Assembly (NCBI RefSeq): GCF_038443385.1
Contig: NZ_CP151726.1
Span: forward strand, 4,960,001 to 5,024,000
Direction: 5' to 3'
DNA: 64,000 nt
DNA from: Stieleria varia
GTDB taxonomy: Bacteria; Planctomycetota; Planctomycetia; Pirellulales; Pirellulaceae
Shown here piece by piece: positions 63,318 to 64,000 of the stretch. The notes beneath the pieces were generated by a model. It was not told the origin of the DNA. It worked only from the letters and a program-made list of their open reading frames with translations, and ran no database searches. Position numbers and translations under genes: made by a program. The stretch's first letter is position 1, and every line of letters begins with the position of its first letter.

Positions 63318-64000
63318 TCACCGTTTTTTTGCCAAGAGCTCTCGGAAGAATCCTTCCAATTCAGCACCGCAGACTCGCCATGTCTTGGCGTGAGCGTAGT
63401 TCGCGGCTGCTGCCGCCATCCGCGGTGCCTGTTCGTCAGAAACGACATCCAGAATAGCCGAGACAAAAGCATCGACATCGCCGACAGGGCATACGCGACC
63501 GTTGACAAAGTCTTTGATGTAGTCGTGAGTGCCGCTGTCATCGGAGGCCACGACGCACATGCCGCGGGCCATTGCTTCGAGCGCGCTCTTGGCTGCGCCC
63601 TCGCACAACGTGGGAAACAAGAAAATGCCGTGCTCGTCAAAAATATCAAGCAGTTCTTCCTGGCTGGTCCAGGGAACCCAGCGAATCCGAGATCGATGCT
63701 CGCTGGAGATCAGGCGTCTTGCTTGATCACATCCATCGGGCGAGGTCACCCACGTCATCGATAGCTTGGACGTTCGCGCGAATAGGTGATTTAGGATTTG
63801 AGCAGTAACGTGAGGACCCTTGAAAAAGGAAAATTGCCCCACATGCAAGATCTTGTTTCGTCTCTGGTCCGAAAACGGTAGGACGGAGCGAGACAAGATG
63901 GAGTCGCTAACTCCGTGATGAATGGTCCGAATCGGGATGGCGTCCTTAGGGTAGGTATCCTTCAAAAAAAGTCGATCCATCTCACACGGTACAACAATCC
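63318..64000 (-). CDS. Glycosyltransferase family 4, 5' end outside the window
   Basis: Only the C-terminal ~227 codons are present; the frame stays open to the window edge. The donor-binding half is visible: KILHVGQFSFFKGPHVTAQI, FEEHGIFLFPTLCEGAAKSA-like DEHGIFLFPTLCEGAAKSAL with the E-x7-E signature, and GMCVVASDDSGTHDYIKDF. Immediately before the first ATG, the frame reads IVVPCE, which is typical interior sequence. That supports a longer gene. It belongs to the same minus-strand polysaccharide set. Confidence 0.88.
   Translation of the reverse strand, partial: IVVPCEMDRLFLKDTYPKDAIPIRTIHHGVSDSILSRSVLPFSDQRRNKILHVGQFSFFKGPHVTAQILNHLFARTSKLSMTWVTSPDGCDQARRLISSEHRSRIRWVPWTSQEELLDIFDEHGIFLFPTLCEGAAKSALEAMARGMCVVASDDSGTHDYIKDFVNGRVCPVGDVDAFVSAILDVVSDEQAPRMAAAAANYAHAKTWRVCGAELEGFFRELLAKKR

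Overview
The window looks like part of a planctomycete chromosome, most probably a Rhodopirellula-like member of the Pirellulaceae. This is inferred from gene families, not from a marker gene. It carries a BBP7-type outer-membrane protein, a DUF1592/DUF1552 pair, a sulfatase, a Tat-exported Gfo/Idh/MocA oxidoreductase, planctomycete-style exosortases with a PEP-CTERM protein, an LEPR-XLL-like extracellular protein, and many palindromic intergenic repeats. No rRNA, tRNA, CRISPR array, phage or transposase gene was seen.

Layout. 1-1377 is gene-free and full of nested palindromic repeats. 1378-16.7 kb holds housekeeping and hypothetical genes: B12-dependent ribonucleotide reductase, a subtilisin-like protease with a separate I9-like small protein, a 1183-residue secreted protein, an isochorismatase-family hydrolase, a UvrD/PcrA helicase and a formate/nitrite-family transporter. 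16.7-28.3 kb holds transketolase, sulfatase, oxidoreductase, a zinc-ribbon membrane protein, thioredoxin reductase, a glycosyltransferase and a methyltransferase. 28.3-33.7 kb is a four-gene minus-strand operon: a DXDD terpene cyclase, a DUF116-polyprenyl synthase fusion, a chorismate-lyase-like protein and a TPR lipoprotein-like or secreted protein. 33.9-40.4 kb holds a BBP7 protein, a hypothetical protein and the DUF1592/DUF1552 pair.

40.7-64 kb is a large exopolysaccharide and surface region. It starts with a Wzc-type tyrosine autokinase, followed by a mirror-symmetric block, TPR-exosortase(-) facing exosortase-TPR(+), then a PEP-CTERM protein. After that come family 2 and family 4 glycosyltransferases, a WcaF-type acetyltransferase, an O-antigen-ligase-like membrane protein, an LEPR-XLL-like beta-rich protein, an acyltransferase-3, an FkbM methyltransferase, and a glycosyltransferase cut by the window edge. 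The kinase, glycosyltransferases, ligase-like protein and decorating enzymes would build and export a polysaccharide. The exosortases would process PEP-CTERM proteins in the same envelope.

The most unusual signals are four. First, the head-to-head exosortase pair, in which one member keeps the Cys but appears to have its Arg and His positions exchanged. Second, the terpene/chorismate operon. Third, the protease with its separate I9-like partner. Fourth, several families of MITE-like or palindromic elements, one nested inside another, and one placed so that it supplies the stop codons of two convergent genes.
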